The notes under the pieces: model-generated
Seen by the model: only the letters and a program-made list of their open reading frames with translations
Told to the model about the DNA's origin: nothing
Database searches by the model: none
Shown: positions 9,079 to 19,539 of the stretch, one piece after another
Layout of the letters: the number at the start of each line of letters is the position of its first letter
Position numbering within the stretch: position 1 is the stretch's first letter
From: Rhodobacteraceae bacterium HIMB11
Lineage (GTDB): Bacteria; Pseudomonadota; Alphaproteobacteria; Rhodobacterales; Rhodobacteraceae
Reading direction: 5' to 3'
NCBI GenBank assembly: GCA_000472185.1
Contig: AVDB01000002.1
Coordinates: 248,001-312,000, forward strand
DNA length: 64,000 nucleotides
Position numbers and translations under genes: made by a program

Positions 9079-10098
9079 ATGGAAAGTTCTGATCCGATGA
9101 TGCGCCCTGATCCGCTGCCCGAGGATGCCGATCGCGCCCTGCGGCCACAGGCGTTGGATGAATTTACGGGTCAGGCCGAAGCACGTGCAAATTTGCGCGT
9201 CTTTATTCAATCGGCCCGCCAACGCGCCGAGGCGATGGATCACACCCTGTTTTATGGTCCACCTGGTTTGGGCAAAACCACGCTCGCCCAGATCATCAGC
9301 CGCGAATTGGGTGTGAATTTCAAAATGACCTCTGGCCCCGTCTTGGCCAAAGCCGGTGATTTGGCCGCGATCCTCACAAACCTAGAGGCGCGGGATGTTC
9401 TGTTCATCGATGAAATTCACCGCCTAAACCCCGTTGTGGAAGAGGTTCTTTATCCCGCGATGGAGGATTTTGAACTGGACCTTGTGATCGGTGAGGGGCC
9501 TGCCGCGCGTACCGTGCGGATTGAATTGCAACCCTTTACCCTAATCGGGGCAACAACGCGCCTGGGGCTGTTGACCACGCCGTTGCGTGATCGGTTTGGT
9601 ATTCCAACGCGTTTGCAATTTTATACCGAAGATGAACTTTATCAGATCGTTTCCCGCAATGCCCGCAAACTGGGCGCGCCCGCGGATGAAGGAGGCGCAC
9701 GCGAAATCGCACGGCGTGCGCGTGGCACACCGCGCATTGCGGGGCGTTTATTGCGCCGTGTTGTGGATTTTGCATTGGTTGATGGGGACGGGACGGTCAC
9801 GAAAACATTGGCGGATCACGCATTAACACGTCTTTCCGTGGATGATTTGGGTTTGGATGGGGCGGATCGGCGTTATCTGCGCCTTATGGCGGAACATTAT
9901 TCGGGCGGACCTGTGGGGATTGAAACATTGGCCGCGGCCCTATCTGAAAGCCGTGATGCATTGGAAGAGGTGATTGAACCCTATCTCTTGCAGCAGGGCT
10001 TGATCCAACGCACCCCGCGCGGACGCATGTTGGCGCAGCGCGGGTGGGATCATTTGGGTCTGCCGATGCCAAAGGGGCAAACTGATCTGTTTCAGTAA
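9079..10098 (+). CDS. ruvB: Holliday junction branch migration ATPase RuvB
   Basis: Hexameric AAA+ motor of the RuvAB branch migrator (339 aa). Walker [10 protein letters not shown] lies at 60-68 and Walker B LFIDEIH at about 108-114. Sensor 1 is in GATTRLGLL, the arginine finger region in LRDRFG, and sensor 2 in [12 protein letters not shown]. The C-terminal winged-helix DNA-binding domain ends with [19 protein letters not shown]. It is the third gene of the ruvCAB operon and probably continues into the downstream unknown gene and ybgC. Confidence 0.97.
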   Translation: MESSDPMMRPDPLPEDADRALRPQALDEFTGQAEARANLRVFIQSARQRAEAMDHTLFYGPPGLGKTTLAQIISRELGVNFKMTSGPVLAKAGDLAAILTNLEARDVLFIDEIHRLNPVVEEVLYPAMEDFELDLVIGEGPAARTVRIELQPFTLIGATTRLGLLTTPLRDRFGIPTRLQFYTEDELYQIVSRNARKLGAPADEGGAREIARRARGTPRIAGRLLRRVVDFALVDGDGTVTKTLADHALTRLSVDDLGLDGADRRYLRLMAEHYSGGPVGIETLAAALSESRDALEEVIEPYLLQQGLIQRTPRGRMLAQRGWDHLGLPMPKGQTDLFQ

Positions 10099-10179
10099 CT
10101 CAACGCACATCCCCCCTTTGCCATGCGGCGGGAAACCCGATATAGCGCACTGCAAACACAATTCGGAGTGCCGCAAAAC

Positions 10180-10806
10180 ATGACGCCCAATGATGTCGAA
10201 CGCTTTTTTTCACGTTCAGACGACAGTTACTTTTTCGCCCGCTGGGGACGTCCCATCGCACCCATCGCCTTTGGGATCGAGGATCATTCAATCGCAACGC
10301 TCAAGGGCGCGATTGAGGTGACCTGCGCCATGGTTGGTCATCCGATTGCTGAAACGGACCCTGAATTGGGCACGAATTTGATGTTCTTTTTCATCCGTGA
10401 TTGGGATGAATTGTTGGCCGTTCCTGATTTGGATCGCATTATGCCAAATCTGTCTGATTTGGTGGGGCGCTTGCAGGCGGCAGAGTCACAGCAATATCGC
10501 TCCTTCCGCTTTGATGAACAGGGCGCGATTAAGGCCTGTTTTGTATTTGTGCGCATGGACAAAGAATTGTCCAAGATGTCGGCCGATGCCTTGTTCCTGA
10601 TGCAGGTGGTGCAATCGTTTCTTGTGTGGTCAGATCGCGCGTTTCAATATCAATCGCCCCTTGCGATTGCCCCCAATGGTCACACGGTCCTGCGGGCCGA
10701 GGTGGCGGATGTGATCCGCGCGGCCTATGATCCCGTTCTGCCCGTGATGGCACAGGATGCATCCCATGCGCTGCGCCTCTTTGCCCGTTTGCCAAAGGAT
10801 GCATGA
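10180..10806 (+). CDS. Conserved hypothetical protein between ruvB and ybgC
   Basis: I do not recognise a named domain. The start is set at the ATG at 10180, preceded by GGAG at 10165-10168; the frame is open further upstream to 10123 but that leader has no ribosome-binding site. The 208-aa product is acidic, soluble and rich in aromatic residues at its N-terminus (RFFSRSDDSYFFARWGRPIAPI), with no signal peptide or membrane helix. It lies 1 base before ybgC and shares codon style with its neighbours, so it is a real gene of the ruv-tol transcription unit. A role linked to ruv or tol is only a guess from position. Confidence 0.8.
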   Translation: MTPNDVERFFSRSDDSYFFARWGRPIAPIAFGIEDHSIATLKGAIEVTCAMVGHPIAETDPELGTNLMFFFIRDWDELLAVPDLDRIMPNLSDLVGRLQAAESQQYRSFRFDEQGAIKACFVFVRMDKELSKMSADALFLMQVVQSFLVWSDRAFQYQSPLAIAPNGHTVLRAEVADVIRAAYDPVLPVMAQDASHALRLFARLPKDA

Positions 10807-10807
10807 T

Positions 10808-11209
10808 ATGTCCCCCCATCGCTTTCCTGTCCGTGTTTATTACGAAGATACCGATTTGGCGGGGATTGTTTATTACGCCAATTATCTGAAATTCATTGAA
10901 CGCGCGCGCAGTGAATGGGTGCGTGAAATTGGCGTGGATCAACGCGCGATGAAAGCGGACGGGATCGTCTTTGCCGTGCGCCGTGTCGAGGCCGATTATA
11001 TTGCCCCTGCCTTTTTTGAAGACGATTTGATTGTGGAAACCATGCCGATTTCAATGACACCTGCACGTTTGGTGCTGGGTCAATTGGTTTTGCGTCAGGA
11101 CGTGGTTTTGTTCCGCTCTGAAATCACGTTGGTCGCCTTGGGGGACGGGGGTAAACCCCTACGCTTGCCCGACGCCCTTCGGCATGTCGTTGCCGATATG
11201 GTGAAATAA
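10808..11209 (+). CDS. ybgC: Tol-Pal-associated acyl-CoA thioesterase YbgC
   Basis: Hot-dog-fold thioesterase (133 aa) that hydrolyses short-chain or ACP-bound acyl thioesters at the membrane. The start at 10808 gives the family N-terminus FPVRVYYEDTDLAGIVYYANYLKF split across about 5-28, with the catalytic Asp in YYEDTD followed by the GIVYYANYL helix. The remaining hot-dog strands include VETMPISMTPARLVLGQ. ybgC is normally the first gene of tol-pal operons, as here: tolQ follows after 96 bases. An upstream in-frame start at 10757 lies inside the preceding gene and was rejected. Confidence 0.93.
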   Translation: MSPHRFPVRVYYEDTDLAGIVYYANYLKFIERARSEWVREIGVDQRAMKADGIVFAVRRVEADYIAPAFFEDDLIVETMPISMTPARLVLGQLVLRQDVVLFRSEITLVALGDGGKPLRLPDALRHVVADMVK

Positions 11210-11305
11210 TACATTCGTGATCGCATATTTGTTGGTTTCTTGCTTTAGTTCGTCTATGGTTCCCTCAAAGAGCCATAAAGGCCAGAATGTGATGAGCAGG
11301 ATACT

Positions 11306-12001
11306 ATGGAAACACAAGCCCTTGAGTTGGCGCACCAGGTCGATTTTTCGTTCTGGGCGTTGTTTTTGCGCGCAACCCTAACCGTTAAAATTGTGATGTT
11401 GTTGTTGATCTTGGCCTCTTTTTGGTCATGGTCGATCATATTTCAACGTCACATCAAATACCGTGGCGCCCGCAAAGAAGCGGCGCAGTTTGATCGCGCG
11501 TTTTGGTCAGGCGAACCGCTGGACTTGCTATACAAAGAATTGGGCAGTTCACCCAAAGGCTATTCGGCAAGTGTCTTTGTCGCAGGCATGACCGAATGGG
11601 AACGCAGCCAAAAATCTGATGGTCAACTGATCGCAGGGGTGCAAAGCCGTGTTGAAAGATCCATGGATGTTGCGGTTCTGCGGGCCTCTGATGATCTGCA
11701 ATCGGGTTTGACAATCCTTGCCACCATTGGATCGATTGCCCCCTTTATTGGGTTGTTTGGGACCGTTTGGGGCATCATGAATGCCTTCATCGAAATTGCA
11801 GCGCAGCAAAACACAAACCTTGCGGTTGTGGCCCCGGGCATTGCCGAGGCGCTGTTGGCCACGGGTCTTGGCCTGTTGGCCGCCATTCCCGCCGTGATTT
11901 TTTATAACAAACTTAGCGGTGATTGTGATCGTATTGTTGCGGGGTATGAAAGTTTTGCGGATGAATTTGCAACGATCCTAAGCCGCGAATTGGACAGCTG
12001 A
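11306..12001 (+). CDS. tolQ: Tol-Pal system inner-membrane motor subunit TolQ
   Basis: Proton-channel component of the Tol motor (231 aa), homologous to ExbB and MotA. Three membrane helices are visible: about 28-50 (TVKIVMLLLILASFWSWSII), about 130-155 (LTILATIGSIAPFIGLFGTVWG) and about 168-192 (PGIAEALLATGLGLLAAIPAV). The conserved GTVWGIMNAF and PGIAEALLATGLGL segments line the proton path. The large cytoplasmic domain lies between helices 1 and 2. tolR starts 1 base after its stop. The gene order tolQRAB-pal-cpoB is complete. Confidence 0.95.
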   Translation: METQALELAHQVDFSFWALFLRATLTVKIVMLLLILASFWSWSIIFQRHIKYRGARKEAAQFDRAFWSGEPLDLLYKELGSSPKGYSASVFVAGMTEWERSQKSDGQLIAGVQSRVERSMDVAVLRASDDLQSGLTILATIGSIAPFIGLFGTVWGIMNAFIEIAAQQNTNLAVVAPGIAEALLATGLGLLAAIPAVIFYNKLSGDCDRIVAGYESFADEFATILSRELDS

Positions 12002-12002
12002 T

Positions 12003-12482
12003 ATGGGGGCAGGCGTTATCAAAAGCCAAGGGCAAAAGGGACGTCGCCGCCGTCGCAGCACACCGATGGCGGAAATCAATGTCACGCCCTTTGTCGATGT
12101 AATGTTGGTTTTGTTGATCATTTTTATGGTTTCGGCCCCAATGTTAACGGTGGGTGTGCCCGTTGAATTGCCCAAAACGGCGGCAAATTCATTGCCCAGT
12201 GATCAAGAGGAACCTTTGACGGTGACCCTGACGGCTGAGGGTCAAATCCTAATCCAATACGCAGAAATCGAAGAAAGCACGCTGATTGCGAAATTGCGCG
12301 CGGTTGCCGCAGAACGTCAAAACGACAAAATTTTCCTGCGTGCAGATGGTGCCATTCCTTATGAGCGCGTGGTTCAGGTGATGGGCGCATTGAATGCGGG
12401 TGGGTTTTCAAACATTGGTTTGGTGACGGACGTTGGTGGTCCTGCCTTTGACGGGCCTGTTTCTGATGGGTCTGAGGGCTAG
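12003..12482 (+). CDS. tolR: Tol-Pal system subunit TolR
   Basis: Bitopic inner-membrane partner of TolQ (159 aa). A short basic cytoplasmic N-terminus (KGRRRRRSTPMAEINVTP) leads into one membrane helix at about 27-47 (VDVMLVLLIIFMVSAPML) that carries the essential Asp of FVDVMLVLLIIF. The periplasmic part has the ExbD/TolR fold and the segment LRADGAIPYERVVQVMGALNAGG typical of the family, split over about 115-140. It ends in TAG, 9 bases before tolA. Confidence 0.95.
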   Translation: MGAGVIKSQGQKGRRRRRSTPMAEINVTPFVDVMLVLLIIFMVSAPMLTVGVPVELPKTAANSLPSDQEEPLTVTLTAEGQILIQYAEIEESTLIAKLRAVAAERQNDKIFLRADGAIPYERVVQVMGALNAGGFSNIGLVTDVGGPAFDGPVSDGSEG

Positions 12483-12491
12483 CCCGCGCCA

Positions 12492-13598
12492 ATGCAGGCA
12501 GGATATGTCATATCAGGGATTGCGCATGCTGGTTTCATCGGTTGGGCGCTGTTTGGTGGTATGTTCACGCCCAAGGATCAGAACATTGTGTTCAATAATG
12601 TGTCGGTCTTATCCGAAGCCGAATTTCAGGCGATGATCGCATCAGATCAGGTGCCCGAGGTTCCACAGTTTGATTTGACAGCGCTTGAGCCATCAGAGGA
12701 CACAGATGTGGTTCCCACATTGGCCGAACAAACAGATCAAGAGGTTGATCAAAGCGAGCCTGAGCAGCCCGAACCTGTGGTCGAGGAAATCACGCCGCCC
12801 GAACCTGTAGAGCCATTGGTGGTGCCCACGCCCGATATCACAACACCCGATGTGCAACCCCCCGCGCCACAGATTGAAACGGCCATGATGTTGCCCGATG
12901 TCTCAACAGAGAGCGCCCCGATTCAGGCCAATCGGGTTGCACCCACCCCCGTGGCCCCGCCCGAACAGCCCGCGATTGTTGATGATGTCACCCAAACGGC
13001 CACTGTGCCCGCCGACGCCACCGAACCCCCAGTTGAGGATGTGCCGGAGGTCAAAGAAACCACCGCGCCCGAGGCCGCCAGCAGTGAGATTATAACCGAG
13101 GCTAAGAAAGAGGATGCCAAGAGGCAATCCTCACCTCGTCCGATGTTGCGCCCCTCAAATTTCAAACCGACACCACCAACAGAGACGGCCGAGACAAATC
13201 TTGAGGATATTTTGCGGGAAGTTACGCAAAGCGAAACGCTAGAAGCGTCTAAGCCGAAACCCGCCAAGAAATCTGGTCCGCCACTGACAGGTGGTGAAAA
13301 GGATGCCTTTCGCAATCAGGTTTCAAATTGCTGGTCTGTTAACGTGGGGTCACGCGCTGCGAATGTGACGGTGACGATTGCAATGGAGATGCAGCCCGAT
13401 GGCAAGGTTGTGGCAAGCTCGCTTGAAATGATCGGATTTGAAGGGGGCAATCAATCAGATGCCAATGTGGCGTTTCAGGCAGGGCGCCGCGCAATTCTAA
13501 GATGCCAAAAAGATGGTTACGATTTACCAAAGGACAAATATGATCAGTGGCGTAATGTCGAAATCAAATTTGATCCCAGTGAAATGAGGAAAAGATAA
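12492..13598 (+). CDS. tolA: Tol-Pal system protein TolA
   Basis: Periplasm-spanning link between the TolQR motor and outer-membrane Pal (368 aa). One N-terminal membrane helix (about 5-24) anchors it. The long middle region (about 45-225) is dominated by Pro, Glu, Val and Thr rather than the Ala/Lys/Glu helix of enteric TolA, a form common in Rhodobacterales. The folded TolA/TonB-like C-terminal domain runs from about 265 ([17 protein letters not shown]) to the end ([14 protein letters not shown]). Identification leans on position and on this C-domain. Its TAA stop shares one base with the tolB ATG. Confidence 0.9.
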   Translation: MQAGYVISGIAHAGFIGWALFGGMFTPKDQNIVFNNVSVLSEAEFQAMIASDQVPEVPQFDLTALEPSEDTDVVPTLAEQTDQEVDQSEPEQPEPVVEEITPPEPVEPLVVPTPDITTPDVQPPAPQIETAMMLPDVSTESAPIQANRVAPTPVAPPEQPAIVDDVTQTATVPADATEPPVEDVPEVKETTAPEAASSEIITEAKKEDAKRQSSPRPMLRPSNFKPTPPTETAETNLEDILREVTQSETLEASKPKPAKKSGPPLTGGEKDAFRNQVSNCWSVNVGSRAANVTVTIAMEMQPDGKVVASSLEMIGFEGGNQSDANVAFQAGRRAILRCQKDGYDLPKDKYDQWRNVEIKFDPSEMRKR

Positions 13599-14908
13599 TG
13601 TTCCGTATTTTAACGCTAATTCTTGCATTGTTGATGGGGGCAGGTGCCGTGGCGCAGCCCTTGCGGATTGAGATTACGGATGGGGTGATCGAACCCATGC
13701 CCTTTGCGGCCCCCCGATTTATCGCGCAGGACACTGGTGCGATGGAACTTTCTGGTGATATCGTTTCGGTTCTTAGCATGGATTTGATGCGCACAGGATT
13801 GTTTCGCGCATTGGATGAACGCGCCCATATCGGCAAAATTTCCAGTCTGAACGCCCCAGTTGAATATGCGGATTGGAAGGCGATCAATGCACAGGTTCTG
13901 ATCACGGGGGCCGTTGCCACGGGCAGCGGGGATGAACTGACGGTCAGTTTCCGCATCCATGATGTCTTTGCAGGGCAGGAATACGGCAAAGGATTGCAGT
14001 TTAAGGGAAAAACATCTGACTGGCGCCGCATGGCCCATAAGGTCGCCGACGAAGTTTACAGCCGCATCACAGGCGAAAGCGGATATTTCGACAGCCGCGT
14101 GGTTTTTGTTGCCGAAAGCGGGTCCAAGGGACAACGCCGCAAACGATTGGCGATTATGGATTATGATGGGGAACAATTGGAATATCTGGACGACGGTGCG
14201 CATTTGGTTTTGGCACCGCGTATCGCACCCGATGGGCAAAGTGTTTTGTTCACCAGCTACGAAACAGGGTTCCCGCGGATTTATCAAATGGATCTGCGCA
14301 ACAAACGGCGCAAACTGCTGCAGAATGCCGTTGGAACCACCAGTTTTGCACCACGCTTTTCACCAGATGGAACGCAAATTGTATATTCGCAAGAACAGGG
14401 CGGGAATACGGATGTGTTCGTCATGTCACTGCGTTCTGGTCAGGCGCGTCGTTTGACGTCTGCGCCCTCTATCGAAACAGCGCCTAGTTTTTCACCAGAT
14501 GGCACACAGATTGTATTTGAAAGCGACCGATCTGGATCACAACAGCTCTATGTTATGAATGTGAATGGTGAGGGGATCAAACGCATTAGCTTTGGGGATG
14601 GCCGCTATGGGACACCGGTTTGGTCACCACGCGGTGATATGATTGCATTCACCAAACAAAGTCGGGGGCGTTTTCATATTGGTGTGATGCGGACGGATGG
14701 GTCAGAGGAACGTTTGTTGACGGCATCCTTCTTGGATGAGGGGCCAACATGGTCCCCCAATGGCCGCGTGATCATGTTCACACGCGAAACCCAAGGTGTT
14801 GGCGGGGTGTCCAACCTATATTCCGTTGACGTCTCTGGACGTAATTTACAGCGCGTGGCAACGCCATCTGGCGGGTCTGATCCCACATGGTCGCCCCTGC
14901 GGCGCTAG
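13598..14908 (+). CDS. tolB: Tol-Pal system periplasmic protein TolB
   Basis: Periplasmic beta-propeller that binds Pal and TolA (436 aa). A Sec signal peptide (about 1-20, [17 protein letters not shown]) is followed by the N-terminal D1 domain (about 22-160). A propeller of repeated blades then carries the recurrent SPDG-x-QIV or SPxGxMIAF motif (for example [11 protein letters not shown] and [12 protein letters not shown]). The start codon overlaps the tolA stop (TAATG), so translation is coupled. The 54-base gap to pal has no terminator. Confidence 0.96.
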   Translation: MFRILTLILALLMGAGAVAQPLRIEITDGVIEPMPFAAPRFIAQDTGAMELSGDIVSVLSMDLMRTGLFRALDERAHIGKISSLNAPVEYADWKAINAQVLITGAVATGSGDELTVSFRIHDVFAGQEYGKGLQFKGKTSDWRRMAHKVADEVYSRITGESGYFDSRVVFVAESGSKGQRRKRLAIMDYDGEQLEYLDDGAHLVLAPRIAPDGQSVLFTSYETGFPRIYQMDLRNKRRKLLQNAVGTTSFAPRFSPDGTQIVYSQEQGGNTDVFVMSLRSGQARRLTSAPSIETAPSFSPDGTQIVFESDRSGSQQLYVMNVNGEGIKRISFGDGRYGTPVWSPRGDMIAFTKQSRGRFHIGVMRTDGSEERLLTASFLDEGPTWSPNGRVIMFTRETQGVGGVSNLYSVDVSGRNLQRVATPSGGSDPTWSPLRR

Positions 14909-14962
14909 GGCTTTGATCGTTATTTAAATATGTGCTAGGCTTTTGAAAAAAGAGAGGCAGTT

Positions 14963-15466
14963 ATGAAGCACCTGCAAAGAGCAAGTTTGATTTTGGCCAT
15001 GGTCGCATTGGGCGCCTGTTCGCAAAATGGCCTTGGCGGTATGGGCGGTGGCCCAAACGACGGCGGCGCCGCGGATGGACAAGGTGATGCCAGCAATCCT
15101 GCCTCCCCCGCATATTTCCAGCAATCCATTGGCGATCGCGTGTTTTTCGCGGTGGACCAATCAACCGTCGATGCCTCGGCCCAGGCTGCGTTGAATGCGC
15201 AGGCGGATTGGTTGATTGCAAACCCAGATTATAAGGTGATAATCGAAGGCCACGCAGATGAACGCGGCACACGTGATTATAACTTGGCCCTTGGTGCGCG
15301 GCGCGCAGGTTCTGTGCGGGAATATCTGACGTTGCGCGGTGTGTCCGCGGATCGCATTCAAACCGTCAGCTATGGCAAAGAACGGCCATCAGAGCTGTGT
15401 AGTGCAGAAAGTTGTTATGCGATGAACCGTCGTGGTGTTACGGTTCTGTCGAACCTGTCATTCTAA
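14963..15466 (+). CDS. pal: Peptidoglycan-associated lipoprotein Pal
   Basis: Outer-membrane lipoprotein (167 aa) that binds peptidoglycan and the Tol complex. A lipoprotein signal ends with the lipobox LGAC (Cys19). A glycine-rich linker (NGLGGMGGGPNDGG) leads to the OmpA-like domain (about 55-165) with the peptidoglycan-binding motif IIEGHADERGTRDYNLALGARRA split over about 93-115. Two further Cys lie near the end (ELCSAESCYAMNRR). The ribosome-binding site AGAGAGGCAG lies just upstream. It is co-directional with tolB and cpoB. Confidence 0.96.
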   Translation: MKHLQRASLILAMVALGACSQNGLGGMGGGPNDGGAADGQGDASNPASPAYFQQSIGDRVFFAVDQSTVDASAQAALNAQADWLIANPDYKVIIEGHADERGTRDYNLALGARRAGSVREYLTLRGVSADRIQTVSYGKERPSELCSAESCYAMNRRGVTVLSNLSF

Positions 15467-15486
15467 TCTGCGAAGGATGCCTTTGA

Positions 15487-16296
15487 ATGTTTCGTGTCTT
15501 TGCCTGCGTTGCGATTTGCCTTTTGCCTATGTCTGGAATTGCACAGGATCGTGCCCAAACGCTGGCCGATATACGGCAGGACCTGAATATTCTTTATGTT
15601 GAAATCCAACGTTTGAAAGGCGAACTTTCGACAACGCAGGGGCCAAGTGTTTCTGTCGCGGCGGGTTCTGTGCTTGAACGTGTGCAAAACATTGAAACCG
15701 AATTGCAGCGTTTAACAGCTCTAAGTGAAGAGTTGCAGTTTCGGGTTGAACGCGTTGTTCAGGACGGCACAAACCGCGTCGGGGATTTGGAATTTCGTTT
15801 GGTTGAATTAGAGGGTGGCGATATTTCAACCCTTGGTGAAACCACGACTCTTGGCGGTGATCTTGCCTATCCCGAGGAAGACGAGAGCGAAACAGTTGAC
15901 GCGCCTGAATTGGCGGTGGGGGAACGCGCGGATTTTGACATGGCGCAAAAATCCTTTGAAGAAGAGCGTTATGGCGATGCCATTCAAATCCTGAACCGTT
16001 TTTCACAAACCTATCCCGATAGTCCATTGGCGGCCGAGGCGATGGTATTGCGCGGCGCATCACATGAGGCATCGGGCGATTACAAATCTGCAGCCCGTGC
16101 CTATTTAGAGAGCTTTTCCACGTTCCCAAAATCTGCGGTCGCGCCCAAGGCGTTGATGTCGCTTGGCAATGCATTGGTCTTGCTGGGGCAAACCGATGCA
16201 GGATGTCAGACGCTGTCACAGGTGGACATTCGTTTCCCCGACTCTGAATATTCGCAAAAGGCCGCGGATCGTATGGCCGAGCTACAGTGTCTCTGA
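15487..16296 (+). CDS. cpoB: Cell division coordinator CpoB (YbgF), Tol-Pal associated
   Basis: Periplasmic protein (269 aa) that connects Tol-Pal constriction to peptidoglycan synthesis. A signal peptide ends near residue 19 (LLPMSGIAQ). A coiled coil follows (about 25-100, heptads in LADIRQDLNILYVEIQRL and VQNIETELQRLTAL) that would trimerise, then a negatively charged linker (EEDESETVDAPEL). The C-terminal TPR repeats (about 145-265) contain the paired A-P-x-A pattern (SAVAPKALMSLGNALVLLG). The 3' end overlaps the tilS start by 10 bases. Confidence 0.92.
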   Translation: MFRVFACVAICLLPMSGIAQDRAQTLADIRQDLNILYVEIQRLKGELSTTQGPSVSVAAGSVLERVQNIETELQRLTALSEELQFRVERVVQDGTNRVGDLEFRLVELEGGDISTLGETTTLGGDLAYPEEDESETVDAPELAVGERADFDMAQKSFEEERYGDAIQILNRFSQTYPDSPLAAEAMVLRGASHEASGDYKSAARAYLESFSTFPKSAVAPKALMSLGNALVLLGQTDAGCQTLSQVDIRFPDSEYSQKAADRMAELQCL

Positions 16297-17531
16297 CAGA
16301 TCGGTTAAGCGCACAGGTCGCATCGAATTTGGATGCGGCATTTGCCTCTGGGCTTCCAAAACATATCGGTATCGCGGTGTCTGGTGGTGGGGACAGCATG
16401 GCCTTGCTGCACCTGACACGCGCGTGGGCATTGGCGCGTGGTGTGACCCTTTCGGCGATTACCATTGACCACAATCTGCGCGAGAGCAGCGCGGAAGAGG
16501 CCGCGCATGTTGCGCAATGGTGCGCGGACTTGGGTGTTGCGCATACCACGCGTGTTTGGCGCGACTGGGATCGCAACGGAAACTTACAGGACGCGGCCCG
16601 TCAGGCGCGGTATCGCATGATCAACGACTGGCGCGGTGAAATTGAACATATCCTGATCGGTCACACGTTGGATGATCAGGCAGAAACCTTGTTGCTGCGG
16701 CTAAAGCGGGGATCTGGTGTAGATGGCATGACAGGCATGAAACATGTCACCCCTCATCCCAGTGGTATGACCCTGATCCGTCCATTGCTGAATATCACAC
16801 GACAGGATTTGCGCGATTATTTGGCGGCCTGTGAACAACCATGGTTTGATGATCCTAGCAATGACAACGCGGCATTTGATCGAATTGCCATGCGTCAGTT
16901 ACTGCCGCAACTGATATCCGCAGGCATTTCACTGGATCGCTTCGCGTTAATGGCCACACATATGCAGCGGGCCCAAGATGCGTTGAATCATACGGCAGGG
17001 GATGTTTTCCAGACCATTGGACGTCAGCAGGGAACAGATTTGATTTTTGATCAGGCTGGTTTTTTTGCAGCCCACAGTGAAACACAAAATCGCCTCTTGT
17101 CGGCGGGCCTGTGTTGGATTTCTGGAAATGCCTATCGTCCAAGGTTTGAGGCGCTGCAACGTGCCCTATCCGAGGTCCAAGACGGTAAAACCAGCAGTTT
17201 ACATGGGTGCCTGATCTATGCACACCAAAACACCCTGCGCATCACTCGTGAATACGCGGCAACGCAGGACAGCGCGGATCAAACCGTGTGGGATGGGCGG
17301 TGGCAGGGCGTCGATCTGTCAGCGCAGCACAACGTCCAAGCATTGGGGGAACATGGGGCCGCACAATTGGAAAGTGATCTGCGCAAAAATGTTCCCTTTC
17401 GTTCGTTACATGTGCAGCCTGCCGTGTTTGTGGATGATCAGTTGATTTACGCACCCACCTTGGACTCAACGCAGCGTGAATTCATTCAAGATTTGCGAAT
17501 AAATTTCATTGATTTCATATCGTCGCATTGA
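16287..17531 (+). CDS. tilS: tRNA(Ile)-lysidine synthetase TilS
   Basis: PP-loop ATPase that converts C34 of tRNA-Ile(CAU) to lysidine (414 aa). The PP-loop SGGGDS lies at 32-37 (motif SGGxDS). HTLDDQAETLLLRLKRGSG is the conserved second block, split over about 130-148. The C-terminal part is divergent, as usual outside the enzyme core. The start is GTG at 16287, chosen because it overlaps cpoB in the operon and keeps the N-terminal amphipathic helix; no ATG fits better. It precedes ftsH by 78 bases, a widespread pairing. Confidence 0.93.
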   Translation: MSLTDRLSAQVASNLDAAFASGLPKHIGIAVSGGGDSMALLHLTRAWALARGVTLSAITIDHNLRESSAEEAAHVAQWCADLGVAHTTRVWRDWDRNGNLQDAARQARYRMINDWRGEIEHILIGHTLDDQAETLLLRLKRGSGVDGMTGMKHVTPHPSGMTLIRPLLNITRQDLRDYLAACEQPWFDDPSNDNAAFDRIAMRQLLPQLISAGISLDRFALMATHMQRAQDALNHTAGDVFQTIGRQQGTDLIFDQAGFFAAHSETQNRLLSAGLCWISGNAYRPRFEALQRALSEVQDGKTSSLHGCLIYAHQNTLRITREYAATQDSADQTVWDGRWQGVDLSAQHNVQALGEHGAAQLESDLRKNVPFRSLHVQPAVFVDDQLIYAPTLDSTQREFIQDLRINFIDFISSH

Positions 17532-17609
17532 AGCCTGCGTTCCAATGTCTATTTAACATATCAAACAACTGTGTTATGCACAGCGCTATTCTAATAATGG
17601 AGTGTTTCC

Positions 17610-19511
17610 TTGGGCAATAACCGTAATTTGGCCTTTTGGGTGGTTCTATTCCTGATGATCGTTGTTTTATTCAACGTATTCAGTTCTGGTTCTGGCGGAA
17701 TGCAAAGCCGCGAAATCAGCTATTCAGAGTTTGTTGCAAACGTTGAAAACGGGTCGATCGATGCCGTGACACTGGATGGCGAAAAAGTCAGCTTTATTGG
17801 CGGCGACAAACGTGAATATTACACGATCCGTCCTGGTGATGCTGATGTGACCGATCTGTTGATCCAGAACGAAGTGGCCATTCGTGCAGAACAGCAGGAA
17901 ACCTCTGGACTTCAGGCGTTTTTGGTTAGTCTTCTACCGTTTCTACTGCTGATTGGGGTTTGGATTTATTTCATGAACCGCATGCAGGGCGGTGGACGTG
18001 GTGGGGCAATGGGCTTTGGCAAATCCAAGGCCAAGCTTTTGACCGAAAAACAGGGCCGTGTCACATTCGATGACGTGGCAGGTATTGACGAGGCCAAGGA
18101 AGAGCTGGAAGAAATCGTTGAATTCCTGCGCAACCCACAGAAATTTAGCCGCTTGGGCGGTAAAATTCCAAAGGGTGCTTTGCTTGTTGGTCCTCCGGGT
18201 ACGGGTAAAACACTCCTTGCGCGCGCGATTGCGGGTGAGGCGGGTGTGCCATTCTTTACCATTTCGGGGTCTGACTTTGTTGAAATGTTTGTGGGTGTGG
18301 GTGCATCGCGTGTGCGGGACATGTTCGAACAGGCGAAAAAGAATGCGCCATGTATCGTCTTTATCGACGAAATCGACGCCGTTGGCCGTCACCGTGGCGC
18401 AGGCTATGGCGGTGGAAACGATGAACGCGAACAGACATTGAACCAGTTGTTGGTTGAGATGGACGGTTTTGAGGCGAACGAAGGTGTGATCATCTTGGCC
18501 GCAACAAACCGCCGCGATGTTTTGGACCCCGCTTTGTTGCGCCCTGGTCGTTTTGACCGTCAGGTGACCGTGCCAAACCCAGACATCAAGGGTCGTGAAA
18601 AAATCCTGACCGTGCATGCGCGCAAAACGCCATTGGGCCCAGACGTGGATTTGCGTTTGATTGCCCGCGGTACACCTGGATTTTCGGGTGCGGACTTGGC
18701 GAACCTTGTGAATGAGGCCGCCTTGATGGCCGCGCGCGTTGGGCGTTCGGTTGTGACCATGGTCGATTTCGAAAACGCCAAGGATAAGGTGATGATGGGC
18801 GCGGAACGCCGTTCCATGGTTTTGACCGCCGATCAAAAGGAAAAAACCGCTTATCACGAAGCTGGGCACGCGATTGTTGGCCTTGCACTGCCGCAATGTG
18901 ACCCTGTTTACAAGGCGACCATTATCCCACGCGGTGGCGCATTGGGGATGGTTGTATCGTTGCCTGAAATTGACCGCCTAAATTGGCATAAATCAGAGTG
19001 TGAGGAAAAACTTGCCATGACCATGGCGGGTAAGGCGGCAGAGATCATCAAATATGGCCCTGAAAACGTGTCCAACGGTCCTGCGGGTGATATCCAGCAG
19101 GCATCAGGCCTTGCACGTGCGATGGTTCTGCGTTGGGGGATGTCGGATAAAGTCGGCAACATCGACTATTCCGAGGCGCATGAAGGATATTCCGGAAACA
19201 CCGCAGGATTTTCGGTATCTGCCAATACCAAGGAAATGATCGAGGATGAGGTGAAACGCTTTATCCAAGAAGGCTATGACCGTGCCTATAAAATCCTAAC
19301 GGAACAAAACGAAGAGTGGGAGCGTTTGGCCCAAGGTCTGTTGGAATACGAAACCCTAACAGGTGATGAAATCAAACGCGTCATGAAAGGCGAACCACCG
19401 CATTCCGATGATACGCCTGATGCAGACGACGGAAACGCGACACAATCTGTGACGGCAATCCCAAAGACCAAGCCAAAGGCAAAAGGCGGCATTGCCCCTG
19501 AAACCAGCTAA
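17610..19511 (+). CDS. ftsH: ATP-dependent zinc metalloprotease FtsH
   Basis: Membrane-anchored AAA+ protease (633 aa) that degrades misfolded membrane proteins and regulators such as RpoH and LpxC. The start is TTG at 17610: GGAG at 17599-17602 sits 7 bases upstream, and the nearby ATG at 17597 is out of frame. Two membrane helices (about 8-24 and 104-122) flank a periplasmic domain. Walker A GPPGTGKT is at 194-201, Walker B in [12 protein letters not shown] (about 248-259), and the zinc site HEAGH at 416-420. The C-terminal 35 residues are a charged, low-complexity tail. A strong terminator follows. Confidence 0.97.
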   Translation: MGNNRNLAFWVVLFLMIVVLFNVFSSGSGGMQSREISYSEFVANVENGSIDAVTLDGEKVSFIGGDKREYYTIRPGDADVTDLLIQNEVAIRAEQQETSGLQAFLVSLLPFLLLIGVWIYFMNRMQGGGRGGAMGFGKSKAKLLTEKQGRVTFDDVAGIDEAKEELEEIVEFLRNPQKFSRLGGKIPKGALLVGPPGTGKTLLARAIAGEAGVPFFTISGSDFVEMFVGVGASRVRDMFEQAKKNAPCIVFIDEIDAVGRHRGAGYGGGNDEREQTLNQLLVEMDGFEANEGVIILAATNRRDVLDPALLRPGRFDRQVTVPNPDIKGREKILTVHARKTPLGPDVDLRLIARGTPGFSGADLANLVNEAALMAARVGRSVVTMVDFENAKDKVMMGAERRSMVLTADQKEKTAYHEAGHAIVGLALPQCDPVYKATIIPRGGALGMVVSLPEIDRLNWHKSECEEKLAMTMAGKAAEIIKYGPENVSNGPAGDIQQASGLARAMVLRWGMSDKVGNIDYSEAHEGYSGNTAGFSVSANTKEMIEDEVKRFIQEGYDRAYKILTEQNEEWERLAQGLLEYETLTGDEIKRVMKGEPPHSDDTPDADDGNATQSVTAIPKTKPKAKGGIAPETS

Positions 19512-19539
19512 ACTTGGTTAACGTTTTGATGACACATGA

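Noticed and set aside
15527-16576. 349-codon ORF antisense to cpoB and tilS
   Set aside because: Shadow frame; the translation is Arg/Pro-rich and without a fold, while both sense genes are clear.
17943-18896. 317-codon ORF antisense to ftsH
   Set aside because: It lies fully inside ftsH on the other strand, has no recognisable domains and no ribosome site; it arises from the codon bias of the real gene.
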